DNA of 64,000 nt from Streptomyces sp. NBC_01689 (GCF_036250675.1 NZ_CP109592.1:4278001-4342000); one strand, 5' to 3'. Counted from the first letter of the stretch, positions 39,493-48,907 are shown. Numbers and translations are program-made. The notes: generated by a model not told the origin, from the sequence alone.

Positions 39493-39609
39493 GCGTGCGG
39501 GTCCACCCGGGTGGCGCGAAGACGCCGGGGCGGATCGGCGTGGTGGGGGTCCGGGGGTGGATCGCGGTAGCGTCGACGGGGACCGTGTCCCGTCGTCCGA
39601 GAGGTCCCG

Positions 39610-40242
39610 ATGCCCGGCTTCCTGTTGCCGCCGCCTCCGCCGCCCGCGCACGTCCGCTCCTGGCCGGACCGGGCGGCGCTGCTGGCCGACCGGCGACGGG
39701 CACTGGAGGAACTGCGCGGACGCAGTCTCGGGGTGCACCGGGTGCTGCTGCTCTGGCTGCTGGCCCTCGCGGCGATCGTCGGCTGGGCGCTGCTGGTGCT
39801 GCCGCTGCAGCAGATCGAGCAGCGCGACCCCACCGGTGTCTTCCTGGGCCCGCTGTTCGCCCTGCTGGGCCTGGCCGCGCTCGCGCCGACGGTCTTCGCC
39901 GTCGCGCTGTCCGTGCGCAGCGACCGTCGCCTGCACGAACTGCTGCAGGCCTGGACCGAGTTGGACCGCCACCCCGCGACCGACTCCCGGCTCCGCTCCC
40001 CCGGGCTCAGCCTCTTCTGGCTGCTCTCCTCGCTCGGCGTCTGCGCGATCGGAGTCTGGACGTCCTACGCCGCGGCGGCACCGGGCGGGCCCGGGCAAGG
40101 CCTGTACAGCGAGGTCGTCCAGGGGGTCGGGATCGGCCTGATCCTGTGGACGACCGGCCTCATCGGAATCGCGAAGGCCGTACGCCACTACCGCTGGGCA
40201 CTGCGCATCCTGGGCCCGGCGTCCACCGCCCACCACCGGTAG
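39610..40242 (+). CDS. Membrane protein with four predicted segments
   Basis: A 210-residue protein. A Pro-rich front (LLPPPPPPAH) precedes hydrophobic segments HRVLLLWLLALAAIVGWALLVLP, GPLFALLGLAALAPTVFAVAL, LSLFWLLSSLGVCAIGVW and VVQGVGIGLILWTTGLIGI. Between the second and third is an amphipathic stretch (LHELLQAWTELD). The start is ATG at 39610 with GAGAGGT upstream; TAGCGT at 39569 is a possible -10. Function unknown. Confidence 0.85.
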   Translation: MPGFLLPPPPPPAHVRSWPDRAALLADRRRALEELRGRSLGVHRVLLLWLLALAAIVGWALLVLPLQQIEQRDPTGVFLGPLFALLGLAALAPTVFAVALSVRSDRRLHELLQAWTELDRHPATDSRLRSPGLSLFWLLSSLGVCAIGVWTSYAAAAPGGPGQGLYSEVVQGVGIGLILWTTGLIGIAKAVRHYRWALRILGPASTAHHR

Positions 40243-40385
40243 GCGTCCGCCGGGGAACACCGGTGAGCGTCCGCCGGGGACATCGGTGGTCGCCCTCCCG
40301 GCGACACCGGTGAGCGTCCGCCCGGGACATCCGCACACGTCCACCCGGCGACACCGGCGCGCGCCCGCGGGCGACCTCCGCACGG
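40243..40385. repeat. Imperfect 23-24 bp tandem repeats
   Basis: About six diverged copies of a unit like GAGCGTCCGCCGGGGACATC-GGT follow the membrane-protein stop. The remaining gap to 40549 is GC-rich with no gene or clear terminator. Confidence 0.7.
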
Positions 40386-40549
40386 GTCATCCGGAAGGCG
40401 CCGGCACGCGTCCCGCCTGGATACCGGAGGGCGCGGCGTGGGACCGGCCCCGGGACACCGACGGGCCGCCGGTGTCCGCGCGGTCCGGCGGACGACGGGC
40501 TCCGGCGGCCGCTCCGGGCGGACGACGGCCGGTCCCGGCGGGCGGCGGG

Positions 40550-41377
40550 TCAGACCAGGCGTCGTGCCGTCGCCCAGCGCGTCAGCTCGTGGCGGTTGGA
40601 GAGCTGGAGCTTCCTGAGGACCGCCGAGACGTGCGACTCGACCGTCTTGACGGAGATGAACAGCTGCTTGGCGATCTCCTTGTACGCGTAACCGCGGGCG
40701 ATGAGACGCAGGACCTCGCGCTCGCGCTGGGTGAGCCGGTCGAGGTCCTCGTCGACCGGCGGGGCGTCGGTGGAGGCGAAGGCGTCGAGGACGAATCCGG
40801 CGAGGCGGGGCGAGAAGACCGCGTCGCCCTCCTGCACCCGGAAGATGGAGTCCACCAGGTCGGTCCCGGTGATCGTCTTGGTGACGTAGCCCCGGGCGCC
40901 GCCGCGGATCACCCCGATGACGTCCTCCGCGGCGTCCGACACGGACAGCGCGAGGAAACGGACCGGCTGTTCGGCGTCCCCCATCAACGGGGCGCAGCGG
41001 CGCAGCACTTCGACACCGCCGCCGCCCGGCAGATGGACGTCGAGCAGCACCACCTCGGGCCGGGCGGCCGTGATGACCGTGACCGCCTGGTCGACGTCCG
41101 CGGCCTCGCCGACCACCTGGACGCCGGTCCGCTCGGTCTGCCCGATCTCGGCCTGCACTCCCGTACGGAACATGCGGTGGTCGTCGACGAGGACGACCCG
41201 TACATGGCGTCCGCCCGGGGCTCCGGACGGCTCGGCGGTGTCCCCGGCGGCCGGTCCGCCCGCCTCCGGGGACCCGGTGGCCGCCTCCGCCCCGGTCGCG
41301 GTGTCGCCCGGGGCCTTCGGGCCCATGGGCCCGGAGGACCCGGCCGGCTGTCCGGTCGGACCGTTCGCGTCGCTCAT
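40550..41377 (-). CDS. NarL/LuxR-type response regulator
   Basis: A 275-residue protein. A Gly/Pro/Ala-rich front of about 58 residues is longer than usual. The receiver domain has the acidic pocket VVLVDDH, phosphoacceptor Asp in VVLLDVHLPGG, and Lys in YVTKTITG. The LuxR HTH at the end (LTQREREVLRLIARGYAYKEIA, then VKTVESHV) is intact. The start is ATG at 41377, overlapping the kinase stop (ATGA), so the pair is coupled. Likely partner: the PspC-type sensor kinase just upstream. Confidence 0.95.
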   Translation of the reverse strand: MSDANGPTGQPAGSSGPMGPKAPGDTATGAEAATGSPEAGGPAAGDTAEPSGAPGGRHVRVVLVDDHRMFRTGVQAEIGQTERTGVQVVGEAADVDQAVTVITAARPEVVLLDVHLPGGGGVEVLRRCAPLMGDAEQPVRFLALSVSDAAEDVIGVIRGGARGYVTKTITGTDLVDSIFRVQEGDAVFSPRLAGFVLDAFASTDAPPVDEDLDRLTQREREVLRLIARGYAYKEIAKQLFISVKTVESHVSAVLRKLQLSNRHELTRWATARRLV

Positions 41378-42663
41378 GACGTCTTCTCCGCCCTCTCCAT
41401 TTCCAGCTCGACCTCCGTGCCGCCGTCCGGCACCGCGCGCAGCCGCGCCGTGCCGCCGTGGCGCTCCATGCGGCCGATGATCGATTCTCTGACGCCCATG
41501 CGGTCGGCGGGTATCGCGTCGATGTCGAAGCCGGGGCCGCGGTCGCGGACGGACACGAAGACCGTCCTTCCCTCGACTTCGGCGTAGACCTGTACGGCGC
41601 CGCCCTCGCCACCGTACTTGGCGGCGTTCACCATGGCTTCCCGCGCGGCCTGCATCTGTGCGGCCAGACCCTCGTCGAGCGGGCAGTCGCCGACCACGAC
41701 GACCTCGATGGGGACGCCGTGCTTGTCCTCCACCTCGGCGGCGTTGCGGCGGACCGCCTCGGCGAGGGTGGCGGGCTCGTCGGCCTCGTCCTTGCCGGTG
41801 CCCTCCGGCTTGTAGAGCCAGGCGCGCAGGTCGCGCTCCTGGGCCCGGGCGAGCCGGCGCACCTCGTTCGCGTTCTCCGCGTTGCGCTGGATCAGGGTCA
41901 GGGTGTGCAGCACCGAGTCGTGCACATGGGCGGCCACCTCGGCCCGCTCCTGGGCCCTGATCCGCATCAGGCGCTCCTCGGAGAGGTCCTGTGTCATGCG
42001 GACGAGATAGGGGCCGGCGAGGAGCGCCGTGCCGACGAGGACGGCGAGCGCCGCCTGCAGGACCGAGCCCAGGTGGGCAGCGGAGCCCTGGAGGACGAAG
42101 ATCCCGGTGACGCCCGCGGTGACGAGCAGGACACCGGCCGCGGACCGCAGCAGCGTGAGCGTGCGACGGCGGCGGCCGACCTCCACCCAGCGGGCCCGCC
42201 GCGCGTTGTCAGCCTGGCGCCAGACCAGGGCGACGCCCGCGCCGACGAGGACGGTGGGCCACAGATACGCCTTGGCTCCGCCCCCGAGGTTCACGTTGCC
42301 GACGAAGACCAGGGCCACGACGACCATGAGGAGCAGGGCGACCATCTGGCCCCGGTCCGGCTTGCGCGCGACGAGTCTGCGGCGGCCGTCCGGAGCGGTC
42401 TCGGTGGTGAAGGCCGACGCCCGCTCGGAGTCGACGCCGCCGACGCCCAGCGGCACGAAGAACCAGAAGGCCGCGTAGAGCAGCGCGCCGAGGCCGTCCG
42501 CCATGAACAGGCCGACGAAGACCAGCCGCACCCAGATCACGGGCAGCCCGAGATGCCCGGCGAGCCCCCGCGCCACACCGCCGAGCCAGCGTCCGTCACT
42601 GCTGCGGTAGAGCTTGCGCGGGGGCCGCGGGTCGTCGAGAGGCACTGCTGCGGCTTCCGGCAT
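41374..42663 (-). CDS. PspC-domain sensor histidine kinase
   Basis: A 429-residue protein. A PspC domain (LYRSSDGRWLGGVARGLAGHL, then a membrane hairpin) opens the protein. About four more hydrophobic segments follow. The HisKA_3 region carries the phosphoacceptor in VAAHVHDSVLHTL. The ATPase domain has the N box AREAMVNAAKYGG and G box DRGPGFD. PspC suggests sensing of envelope stress. The start is taken as ATG at 42663; GTG at 42678 and ATG at 42699 are in frame. Divergent from a PspC membrane-protein gene, a likely target. Confidence 0.92.
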   Translation of the reverse strand: MPEAAAVPLDDPRPPRKLYRSSDGRWLGGVARGLAGHLGLPVIWVRLVFVGLFMADGLGALLYAAFWFFVPLGVGGVDSERASAFTTETAPDGRRRLVARKPDRGQMVALLLMVVVALVFVGNVNLGGGAKAYLWPTVLVGAGVALVWRQADNARRARWVEVGRRRRTLTLLRSAAGVLLVTAGVTGIFVLQGSAAHLGSVLQAALAVLVGTALLAGPYLVRMTQDLSEERLMRIRAQERAEVAAHVHDSVLHTLTLIQRNAENANEVRRLARAQERDLRAWLYKPEGTGKDEADEPATLAEAVRRNAAEVEDKHGVPIEVVVVGDCPLDEGLAAQMQAAREAMVNAAKYGGEGGAVQVYAEVEGRTVFVSVRDRGPGFDIDAIPADRMGVRESIIGRMERHGGTARLRAVPDGGTEVELEMERAEKTS

Positions 42664-42698
42664 GTCAACGATGTTCACACGGCCGGACGGCCGGAGCA

Positions 42699-42796
42699 TC
42701 AGGGTCGACCCCCGAGACTCCCCTGATCTTCGGCTCCCCGGTGCTCGAACGCCTCCCCGCGCACCCGTCAGGGCCGATATCAGGGTTCGGCCAGGG
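42699..42796. promoter_or_regulatory. CAGGG repeats in the divergent PspC promoter region
   Basis: TCAGGG at 42769, TCAGGG at 42780 and CCAGGG at 42791 stand at exact 11-bp steps. Nearer the kinase an inverted pair, TCAGGG (42699-42704) and CCCTGA (42721-42726), is centred 22 bp apart. One-helical-turn spacing suggests cooperative binding, possibly by the response regulator at 40550. This is inference. Confidence 0.5.
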
Positions 42797-42841
42797 TCGT
42801 CCCGACTCCCGTCCCGCCTTCTCGCCCGTCACCATGGACAC

Positions 42842-44209
42842 ATGACAGATCAGCAGCGCGCGGCAGCGGAGCCGCCCCGTGGCTCCGGCGCCCCGCCGGG
42901 CTCCGCCCCGGGTGCCGAGCCGCGCGCACAGGACGACGCGGTGGCACCCGAGGCTCCGCACAGGTTCCGGCGCGACCGGCGGCACAGGATGCTGGGCGGA
43001 GTGTGCGCGGGGCTCGGACGCCAGTGCGACATGGACCCGGTGATCTTCCGGATCGTGCTCGCGGTGCTCTCCGCGACGGGCGGCATCGGCCTGATCATGT
43101 ACGGCTTCTTCTGGCTGTTCGTGCCGTACGACGACGAGGACGAGAACGAGGTGCGCAAGCTCCTCACCGGCCGGGTGGACGGCCAGGCGCTGGCGGCCGT
43201 GCTGTTCGCCCTCGTCGGCTGCGGTGTCTTCCTCTCCATGCTCAACAACGGCGGGGTGCTCACCTTCGCCGTGGTGCTCACGCTGCTTCTCGCGGGCGCG
43301 GGCTACTGGTCGCAGCAGCGCGGCGCGCCCGACCCGGACCCGCTCGCCGCCCAGGCCGTGGCCGACGCCCCGCCCGAGGCACAGGCCCCGCCCGTGCCCG
43401 ACTCCTACCCCTCCTGGTGGCGCGACCCGATCGTCAAGGACGGTTCACACGTCGGCGGTACGGGCTATCTCTGGGGCCCGTGGGACGCCCGGGACCGGGA
43501 TGTCGCGGCGGCGGTGAACATCGCCCGCGGCACGCCCCGCCCGGACCTGCGCGCGACACGGGAGCCCCGGCCGCGCGGCCCGCGCTGGATCGGCGGCTGG
43601 GTGTTCCTGTTCGCGCTCGCCGCGGGCGGCCTCGGCTCGGGTCTGACATGGCACGACCGGCCCCTCGGTCCGAGCCTGCAGGTCGGTCTGTCCTGCGCGC
43701 TCGTCGTCTTCGGCCTGGGCATCGCGCTCAGCGCGTTCGTCGGGCGCACGGGAGCCGGCTCGCTCTTCCTGGCCGTGCTCACGGCGGCCCTGCTGGCCGG
43801 CTCGGTGGCCCTGCCGAAGGACATCACCACCCACTGGAAGCGGACCGCCTGGACACCGGCCGCGGTCACCGACGTACGGAAGAACTACGCACTCGGCACC
43901 GGCGTCGGCACCCTCGATCTGAGCCGGCTCGAACTCGCCGGGGGCCAGACGGTGACAGCGCGCGCGGAGGTGGGCGCGGGGCGGCTCGAAGTGGTGGTCC
44001 CGAAGGACGTGACCGTACGGCTCAGCATCGATGTGGGCCTCGGGGACATCCAGTTGCCCGGGGACGGCAAGAAGGACGTGGACGTGGAGCCCGGCAAGGT
44101 CAAGCAGGTGACGCTGGCCCCGGCGGCCGGCACCCGGCACGGCGGAACACTCGACCTCGACCTTCACGTCGGTGTCGGCCAGGCGGAGGTGACCCGTGGC
44201 ACGTCATGA
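42842..44209 (+). CDS. PspC-domain membrane protein with LiaF-like C-terminal domain
   Basis: A 455-residue protein. After a Pro/Gly-rich front, a PspC domain (RHRMLGGVCAGLGRQCDMDPV) with its membrane segments is at about 40-105. More hydrophobic segments follow near 120-150 and 265-320. The C-terminal 110 residues are beta-rich (VGTLDLSRLELAGGQTV, GAGRLEVVVPKDVTVRL) like the toast-rack domain of LiaF. LiaF-type proteins set the activity of envelope-stress kinases, which fits the PspC kinase on the opposite strand. The start is ATG at 42842; it has no clear ribosome site. Confidence 0.9.
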   Translation: MTDQQRAAAEPPRGSGAPPGSAPGAEPRAQDDAVAPEAPHRFRRDRRHRMLGGVCAGLGRQCDMDPVIFRIVLAVLSATGGIGLIMYGFFWLFVPYDDEDENEVRKLLTGRVDGQALAAVLFALVGCGVFLSMLNNGGVLTFAVVLTLLLAGAGYWSQQRGAPDPDPLAAQAVADAPPEAQAPPVPDSYPSWWRDPIVKDGSHVGGTGYLWGPWDARDRDVAAAVNIARGTPRPDLRATREPRPRGPRWIGGWVFLFALAAGGLGSGLTWHDRPLGPSLQVGLSCALVVFGLGIALSAFVGRTGAGSLFLAVLTAALLAGSVALPKDITTHWKRTAWTPAAVTDVRKNYALGTGVGTLDLSRLELAGGQTVTARAEVGAGRLEVVVPKDVTVRLSIDVGLGDIQLPGDGKKDVDVEPGKVKQVTLAPAAGTRHGGTLDLDLHVGVGQAEVTRGTS

Positions 44210-44456
44210 GTTCCAGCCGGGAAAGCTCGTCGCGGGCCTCTTCCTCACCACCGGGGGCGTCGTGTACGCCGGTGACGCCGGCGGCTGGTGGGACACCCCG
44301 TGGTTCGTGATGATCCCCCTCATCACGGGCGGCCTCTGCCTGGCCGGAGCGGTGGCGCTGCTGGCCCACGGCGTACGGCGACACCGGGCGGGCTCACGGC
44401 GCGCGGCCGCGGTGGCGGCCAACGGCGGCCCCGGGCGTCCGGACGGTCCGGGCTGA
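44196..44456 (+). CDS. Small membrane protein coupled to the PspC gene
   Basis: An 86-residue protein with two hydrophobic segments (LVAGLFLTTGGVVYAGDAGGWW, VMIPLITGGLCLAGAVALLAHGV) and a basic tail. The start is GTG at 44196, with GGAGGTGAC directly upstream, overlapping the PspC gene by 14 bp. Presumably an accessory of the envelope-stress module. Function unknown. Confidence 0.85.
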   Translation: MARHEFQPGKLVAGLFLTTGGVVYAGDAGGWWDTPWFVMIPLITGGLCLAGAVALLAHGVRRHRAGSRRAAAVAANGGPGRPDGPG

Positions 44457-44637
44457 CCGGACCGGTACCGGCGGCATCCGCGGAGCCGTACGGGGCGGCC
44501 GGCCCGCACCACGAGACGTCCGGCACGGCGCACCCGGCACCGGGTACCCGGCACGCGGAAGGACCGCTCGGCCGGTGGGGCTCCCACCTCGGCCTCGCGG
44601 TCCCGTGGTCCCCGCCCGGGGCGGGGACATGTGCCGA

Positions 44638-45180
44638 CTAGTAGCGGTACTCCCCGGCCCGTCCGCCGCGCCGCGCCCGCCAGAGCGCGTCGAGGGAGAA
44701 GACCGAGGCACCGGCGAGCACCAGCGGCAGCCAGGCCATCAGATAGGCGAGGTCGTTGCCGTAGTAGTACGGGTCGGAGGCCCAGCTGACCGTCAGCCAC
44801 AGGCTGAGGGAGATCAACGCGCCGCCGAACGCCGCGAGGCGGGCCAGCAGTCCGACGAGCGTGCCGATGCCGACGGCCAGTTCGCCGAGGGCGATGGCGT
44901 AGCCGAAACCGACGGGGCTCTTCAGCGCGAGGTCGACCAGGGCCGGGATCGCCGAGGAGTCACGCACCGACCGCATCAGGTCCCCGATGGAGCCCGCGCC
45001 GGAGTCGGAGAGGAAGGCGCTGTTGGTGAGCTTGTCGATCCCCGCGTAGATGAAGGTGACGCCGAGGAAGATGCGCAGCGGCAGCAGGGCGTACCGCGTG
45101 GCCGTCTCGCGCCACCCGTCCCGCCCGCCGCCGCTGTCGACGTAAGAACCCTGGGCGTCCGTTCGCATACCGTGAGTCAT
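44638..45180 (-). CDS. DoxX-family membrane protein
   Basis: A 180-residue protein with four hydrophobic segments, the first containing LPLRIFLGVTFIYAGIDKLTN, the typical DoxX opening. The rest (GYAIALGELAVGIGTLVGLLARL, YLMAWLPLVLAGASVFSLDAL) fits the family. DoxX proteins have been linked to quinone redox and sulfur metabolism; the role here is unknown. The start is ATG at 45180 behind GGCGGAG. Confidence 0.9.
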   Translation of the reverse strand: MTHGMRTDAQGSYVDSGGGRDGWRETATRYALLPLRIFLGVTFIYAGIDKLTNSAFLSDSGAGSIGDLMRSVRDSSAIPALVDLALKSPVGFGYAIALGELAVGIGTLVGLLARLAAFGGALISLSLWLTVSWASDPYYYGNDLAYLMAWLPLVLAGASVFSLDALWRARRGGRAGEYRY

Positions 45181-45443
45181 CGCTCTCCGCCGCCTCTCAC
45201 CCGTATTCCGTTGACCCCTCAACAGACCATACGTACGAGAGCGCGTCCCCGCTCACCGCCGGGAGCGGTTTCCTGCCCGCGGACACCCCGTCACGGCCGT
45301 CCGACCGCATGTCGGCGGGACGGCGGGACGCTGTTTTCGTTTCTCGCCCCGCCACCGCCGAACCGGTGACCCGGGCGCCCGGCGGCCCGCTGACCGGGCG
45401 ACCCGGCAGCGCGTCACATCGCTGCCGGTCCGTCACGTCGCGG

Positions 45444-46877
45444 TCAGTCCGTCACGTCGATCATGCTGCGGTTGGTCTCCACCCCGGCGGCCGTCACCAC
45501 CTGGACCTCCACCCGTCCCGGCTCCACGTCGACCGGCACCGGCACGGTGAGCACGGCGTCCGTGGGGTTGCTGAAGCCGCCCGGCACCGGGACCAGCGGG
45601 ACGTGCACATGGACCGGGCCGATACGGACGACCATGCGGGAGAGCCGGTCCGCGGTCTGGGCGCCAGGAGGGACGAATCCGGCCCCCCGGATCTCGATGT
45701 CGTCCCCCGTGCGGATCGGCGCGTCGAGATCACCGGCCTCGCGGGAGCGGACGACGGAGAGGATCACGGGCCGGCCGCCCTCGGCGTACTTGCCGGAGAG
45801 ATAGGTGGCCGCCGAGACCAGGACCAGCACCGCCAGACCCCAGGGCAGGTCGGGCAGCTGTTCCGGCCGCCGGGCCAGCCGTACCGCGGCGAAGACCAGG
45901 GCGACGGCACCGATGACGACGTACTGGATGTCGGCGAAGCCGCCCTTGCCCGAGTCGTCGGTGAGGAGGTCGGCGGCGCGCGGCCGGTCGGCCCGGACCT
46001 TCTGCAGCCGCTGCCCGAGGACCCGTACGCCCACCACGCGGCGGACCAGCACCGCGATCCCGCAGACCACCGCGACGACGGTCACGACACCGGCGCCCCG
46101 CGCGAGTTCGAGCCCGGCGATCAGGTCGTCGCGCCGGCCGTGGGCGGAGGCCGCCGCGAGCCGGCCCACCAGGACGAGCACCGCGTACACCACGAACAGC
46201 ACCCACGCGGCGGCCACCGCGCGCGAGGTGGAGAGACGGTTGTCCTCGCCGATGACCGGTGCGAGGGCCCCGCCGCGCGCCCGGTGGAGATAGCCCGCCC
46301 CCGTCAGCAGACCGGCCACCAGGACGGCGGCGACCAGCCCCGCCGTCCGCGCGGCCGTCCACCCCGCGCCGATCGCGGTGAGCGCCTGCACCAGCAGCAG
46401 CGCCACGACGGTTCCCCAGACCGCGAACGCCGTACGCCGCCACAGCCTCCCCAGCCAGGCCTCGCCGTCGACCCGCCCGCGCTCCGCGACCAGGTCGGCG
46501 GACTGGGTGAGTTCGTCCGAGACCCACTGCCGGGACGCGGACGCCGAGTGGGCGACGGCGGCCGGCAGGCCCTGTCCCGACGCCAGTTCGTCGCGCTTCG
46601 CGAGGAACGCGGCGACGGCCCGCCGGTGCCCCTCGCGCGCCCCGTGCGGACAGTCCCCGCAGGTGCAGCCGCCACCATGCGCGCCCTGCCCGGCGCCGAG
46701 CCCGCCACCGCGCCCCGCACCGCGCTCCGCGCCGTGTCTCGCCTCCTGCACCGCCACGCCCGTTGCCGCCTTCCCCGCACCGGGCACCCCCGTGCGGCCA
46801 GATCCTCGTACGTCCGTGCACGCCCCCGCGGGGCTCCGCACGTCTCCGTACGGCCCGCACGCCTGACTTCCGTACAA
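45444..46877 (-). CDS. Polytopic membrane protein with a possible IPT/TIG-like end domain
   Basis: Up to 477 residues. A Gly/Ala/Arg-rich front holds a cysteine cluster (CTCGDC), followed by a helical region (AVAAFLAKRDELASGQ) and about eight hydrophobic segments (about 160-345). The last 110 residues are beta-rich, with the layout of an immunoglobulin-like TIG fold (VILSVVRSREAGDLDAPI, DDIEIRGAGFVPPG, VLTVPVPVDVEPGRVEVQVV). The start is uncertain: TTG at 46877 has AAGG 6 nt upstream, but later GTG codons are possible. Function unknown. Confidence 0.7.
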   Translation of the reverse strand: MYGSQACGPYGDVRSPAGACTDVRGSGRTGVPGAGKAATGVAVQEARHGAERGAGRGGGLGAGQGAHGGGCTCGDCPHGAREGHRRAVAAFLAKRDELASGQGLPAAVAHSASASRQWVSDELTQSADLVAERGRVDGEAWLGRLWRRTAFAVWGTVVALLLVQALTAIGAGWTAARTAGLVAAVLVAGLLTGAGYLHRARGGALAPVIGEDNRLSTSRAVAAAWVLFVVYAVLVLVGRLAAASAHGRRDDLIAGLELARGAGVVTVVAVVCGIAVLVRRVVGVRVLGQRLQKVRADRPRAADLLTDDSGKGGFADIQYVVIGAVALVFAAVRLARRPEQLPDLPWGLAVLVLVSAATYLSGKYAEGGRPVILSVVRSREAGDLDAPIRTGDDIEIRGAGFVPPGAQTADRLSRMVVRIGPVHVHVPLVPVPGGFSNPTDAVLTVPVPVDVEPGRVEVQVVTAAGVETNRSMIDVTD

Positions 46878-47003
46878 CTGCCTTACAACTGCCCCGCGAT
46901 GACAGCGAATTGTGCCGTACGCGACAGCGTCCGCGTCCGGCAGGGCGGGTCAGCGCGGGTGAAGTGCCGGACCCCGTGTTGACCCGGCTGCGAGAATTCC
47001 CCC

Positions 47004-47885
47004 ATGGCCGAGATCATCCAGCGCGACGGGACCTGGGTCTTCGACGGCAGCGCGGTCAGGATCACGCCGGGCCTGCACCGTTCCGTACCCCTGTTCCGGC
47101 AGACGTACGGGGAGATCACGGTTCCCCTGGAAGCGGTGTCCGGCATCGTGCACGAGCCCGAACGCAAGCGCGGGCGGCTGCGTCTGAGGCTTCGTCAGGG
47201 GGCCGATCCGCTGCTCCAGGCGACCGGGGGACGGCTTCCGGACGCCGCCGATCCGTACCGGCTGACGGTCGACCTCGACCGCTCCGGGATCGCCGAGTAC
47301 GTCGCCGAGGAGATCCGGCGCGCGCTGCTCCTGGAGCAGGTCCCCAAGGAGCCGGCGCGGACCTACCTCCTCGCGGGGCCGCCGGTGCCCGTCTCGGTGC
47401 GCTCCAGTGACGGCACGGTCTCCTTCGACGGCGCGCAGGTACGGATCGACTGGGCGGACACCTCGCACCGGGTCAAGCGCGCGACGGGCCCGCGGATCAT
47501 CGCCGTCGACGATCTGCTCCAGGTGGCATGGCTGCCCAACTCCGGTTACGAGGACGGGTTCCTGCGCTTCGTGACGCGCGACACCGTGTTCTCCGAACTG
47601 CCGCCCGAGAAGGACCCGTTCGCTCTCGACCTGTGGGGCAGCGCGCGCCGCGACCTGCTCACCGCGCTCGTCGCCGCGGCGGTGACGGCCCGCCTCCCGC
47701 ATCCCTCGCTCCGGGCGGGCGAGTTCGCCGACCGGCCGCCGCAGGCGCCCGCACCGGTCCGCGCCGACTATCACGACGTACTCCTGCGCCGGCTGCGCGA
47801 ACTGGGCGAGCTGCACCGGGACGGGGTGCTCACGGACGAGGAGTTCGCGATGACGAAGGCGGCGGTCCTGAAGGGCTTCAGCTGA
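47004..47885 (+). CDS. DUF4429 protein with SHOCT tail
   Basis: A 293-residue soluble protein. Two related beta-rich domains begin at GTWVFDGSAVRITPGL and GTVSFDGAQVRIDW and fit DUF4429. The final 30 residues (LRELGELHRDGVLTDEEFAMTKA) are a SHOCT oligomerisation motif. Many such proteins exist in Streptomyces; their role is unknown. The start is ATG at 47004 without a good ribosome site. The stop overlaps the convergent aldolase gene by 8 bp. Confidence 0.9.
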   Translation: MAEIIQRDGTWVFDGSAVRITPGLHRSVPLFRQTYGEITVPLEAVSGIVHEPERKRGRLRLRLRQGADPLLQATGGRLPDAADPYRLTVDLDRSGIAEYVAEEIRRALLLEQVPKEPARTYLLAGPPVPVSVRSSDGTVSFDGAQVRIDWADTSHRVKRATGPRIIAVDDLLQVAWLPNSGYEDGFLRFVTRDTVFSELPPEKDPFALDLWGSARRDLLTALVAAAVTARLPHPSLRAGEFADRPPQAPAPVRADYHDVLLRRLRELGELHRDGVLTDEEFAMTKAAVLKGFS

Positions 47886-48672
47886 GGAGGTCCGGCTCGC
47901 TCCTGCTGATGTCCTGCCACAGGGGCTGGTAGTTGATCCAGGCCACCAGGTCGCCGCCGAGCTGCTCCCGGGTCGCGACGGCCTGCTTGTGGTCGATGAG
48001 GACGGGGCGGCCCGCCGCCTGCGCGGTGAGCTGGACCTGGCTGGAGCGCTCCATCGACAGGAACCACCAGGCCGCCGCGTCCACCGAGTCGCCGACGGTG
48101 AGCAGGCCGTGGTTGCGCAGCACCAGCGCCTTGCGGCTGCCGAGCGCGCCGGCGATGCGGCGGCCCTCCTCGGTGTCCACGGCGACGCCGCTGTAGGTGT
48201 CGTAGAGCGCGTGGTCCTCGTAGAAGGCACAGCTCTCCTGGCTGATCGGGTCGAGGAGATCACCGAGGGCGGAGAGCGCGCGGCCGTGCACCGAGTGGCA
48301 GTGGGCGACGGCGACGACGTCGGGGCGGGCGGCGTGGACCTGGGCGTGCACGGTGAACGCCGCCTGGTTCACGTGATAGCGGCCCTCGACCACCTGCCCG
48401 TCCTGGTTGGCCATGACCAGGTCGCTCACGGTGACGTGCTTGAAGGGCATCCCGAAGGGGTTCACCCAGAAGCAGTCGCTGTACTCCGGGTCGCGCGCGG
48501 TGATGTGGCCGGAGACCCCGTCCTCGAATCCGAGCCGCCCGAAGATCCGCAGCGCTCCCGCCAGCCGCTCCTTGCGGTGGCGCCGCTCGTCGTCCGGCGA
48601 GTCGTACATCGGCGGCATGGCGAACTGGAGCTGGTCGGTCGGTAGGGGCAGGGGCGGCGTGGGCCCTTGCAT
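47878..48672 (-). CDS. Class II aldolase/adducin-family protein
   Basis: A 264-residue protein. The fold's metal ligands are visible in VAVAHCHSVHGRAL (HxH) and in LVLRNHGLL, with the early GVSGHITARDPE segment. Bacterial members cleave phosphorylated sugars or act as decarboxylases; the reaction cannot be assigned. The start is ATG at 48672 with GGAGGACAT directly upstream. It is divergent from the PPOX-fold gene, with direct repeats between. Confidence 0.92.
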   Translation of the reverse strand: MQGPTPPLPLPTDQLQFAMPPMYDSPDDERRHRKERLAGALRIFGRLGFEDGVSGHITARDPEYSDCFWVNPFGMPFKHVTVSDLVMANQDGQVVEGRYHVNQAAFTVHAQVHAARPDVVAVAHCHSVHGRALSALGDLLDPISQESCAFYEDHALYDTYSGVAVDTEEGRRIAGALGSRKALVLRNHGLLTVGDSVDAAAWWFLSMERSSQVQLTAQAAGRPVLIDHKQAVATREQLGGDLVAWINYQPLWQDISRSEPDLLS

Positions 48673-48874
48673 ATGTCCTCCAGCACTGGCGTGTCCGATA
48701 CGGAGCGGAAGTTACCTCCGGGCGCCGCAGGAGAACAGGGCCGTTCGGTGAAGAGAGTGCGCAACCGTTACGCGGGAGTGTCGTGCGGGGGCCCTGTGGG
48801 AGCCCGGGGGCCGACGCCCCGGGTCCGCGAGCCCGCCGGCGCCACCGTCGAGAGCCTCTCCCCCTCCCGCCGAC

Positions 48875-48907
48875 ACCTGATCCTGATACCTGATCCTGAT
48901 ACCTGAC
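48875..48907. promoter_or_regulatory. Direct repeats between the aldolase and PPOX genes
   Basis: Two exact copies of ACCTGATCCTGAT (48875-48887, 48888-48900) followed by a partial third, ACCTGAC, and then A/T-rich sequence before the PPOX gene. Six related CCTGA(T/C) words occur in 33 bp. A repressor site or a -35 region is plausible. Confidence 0.5.
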
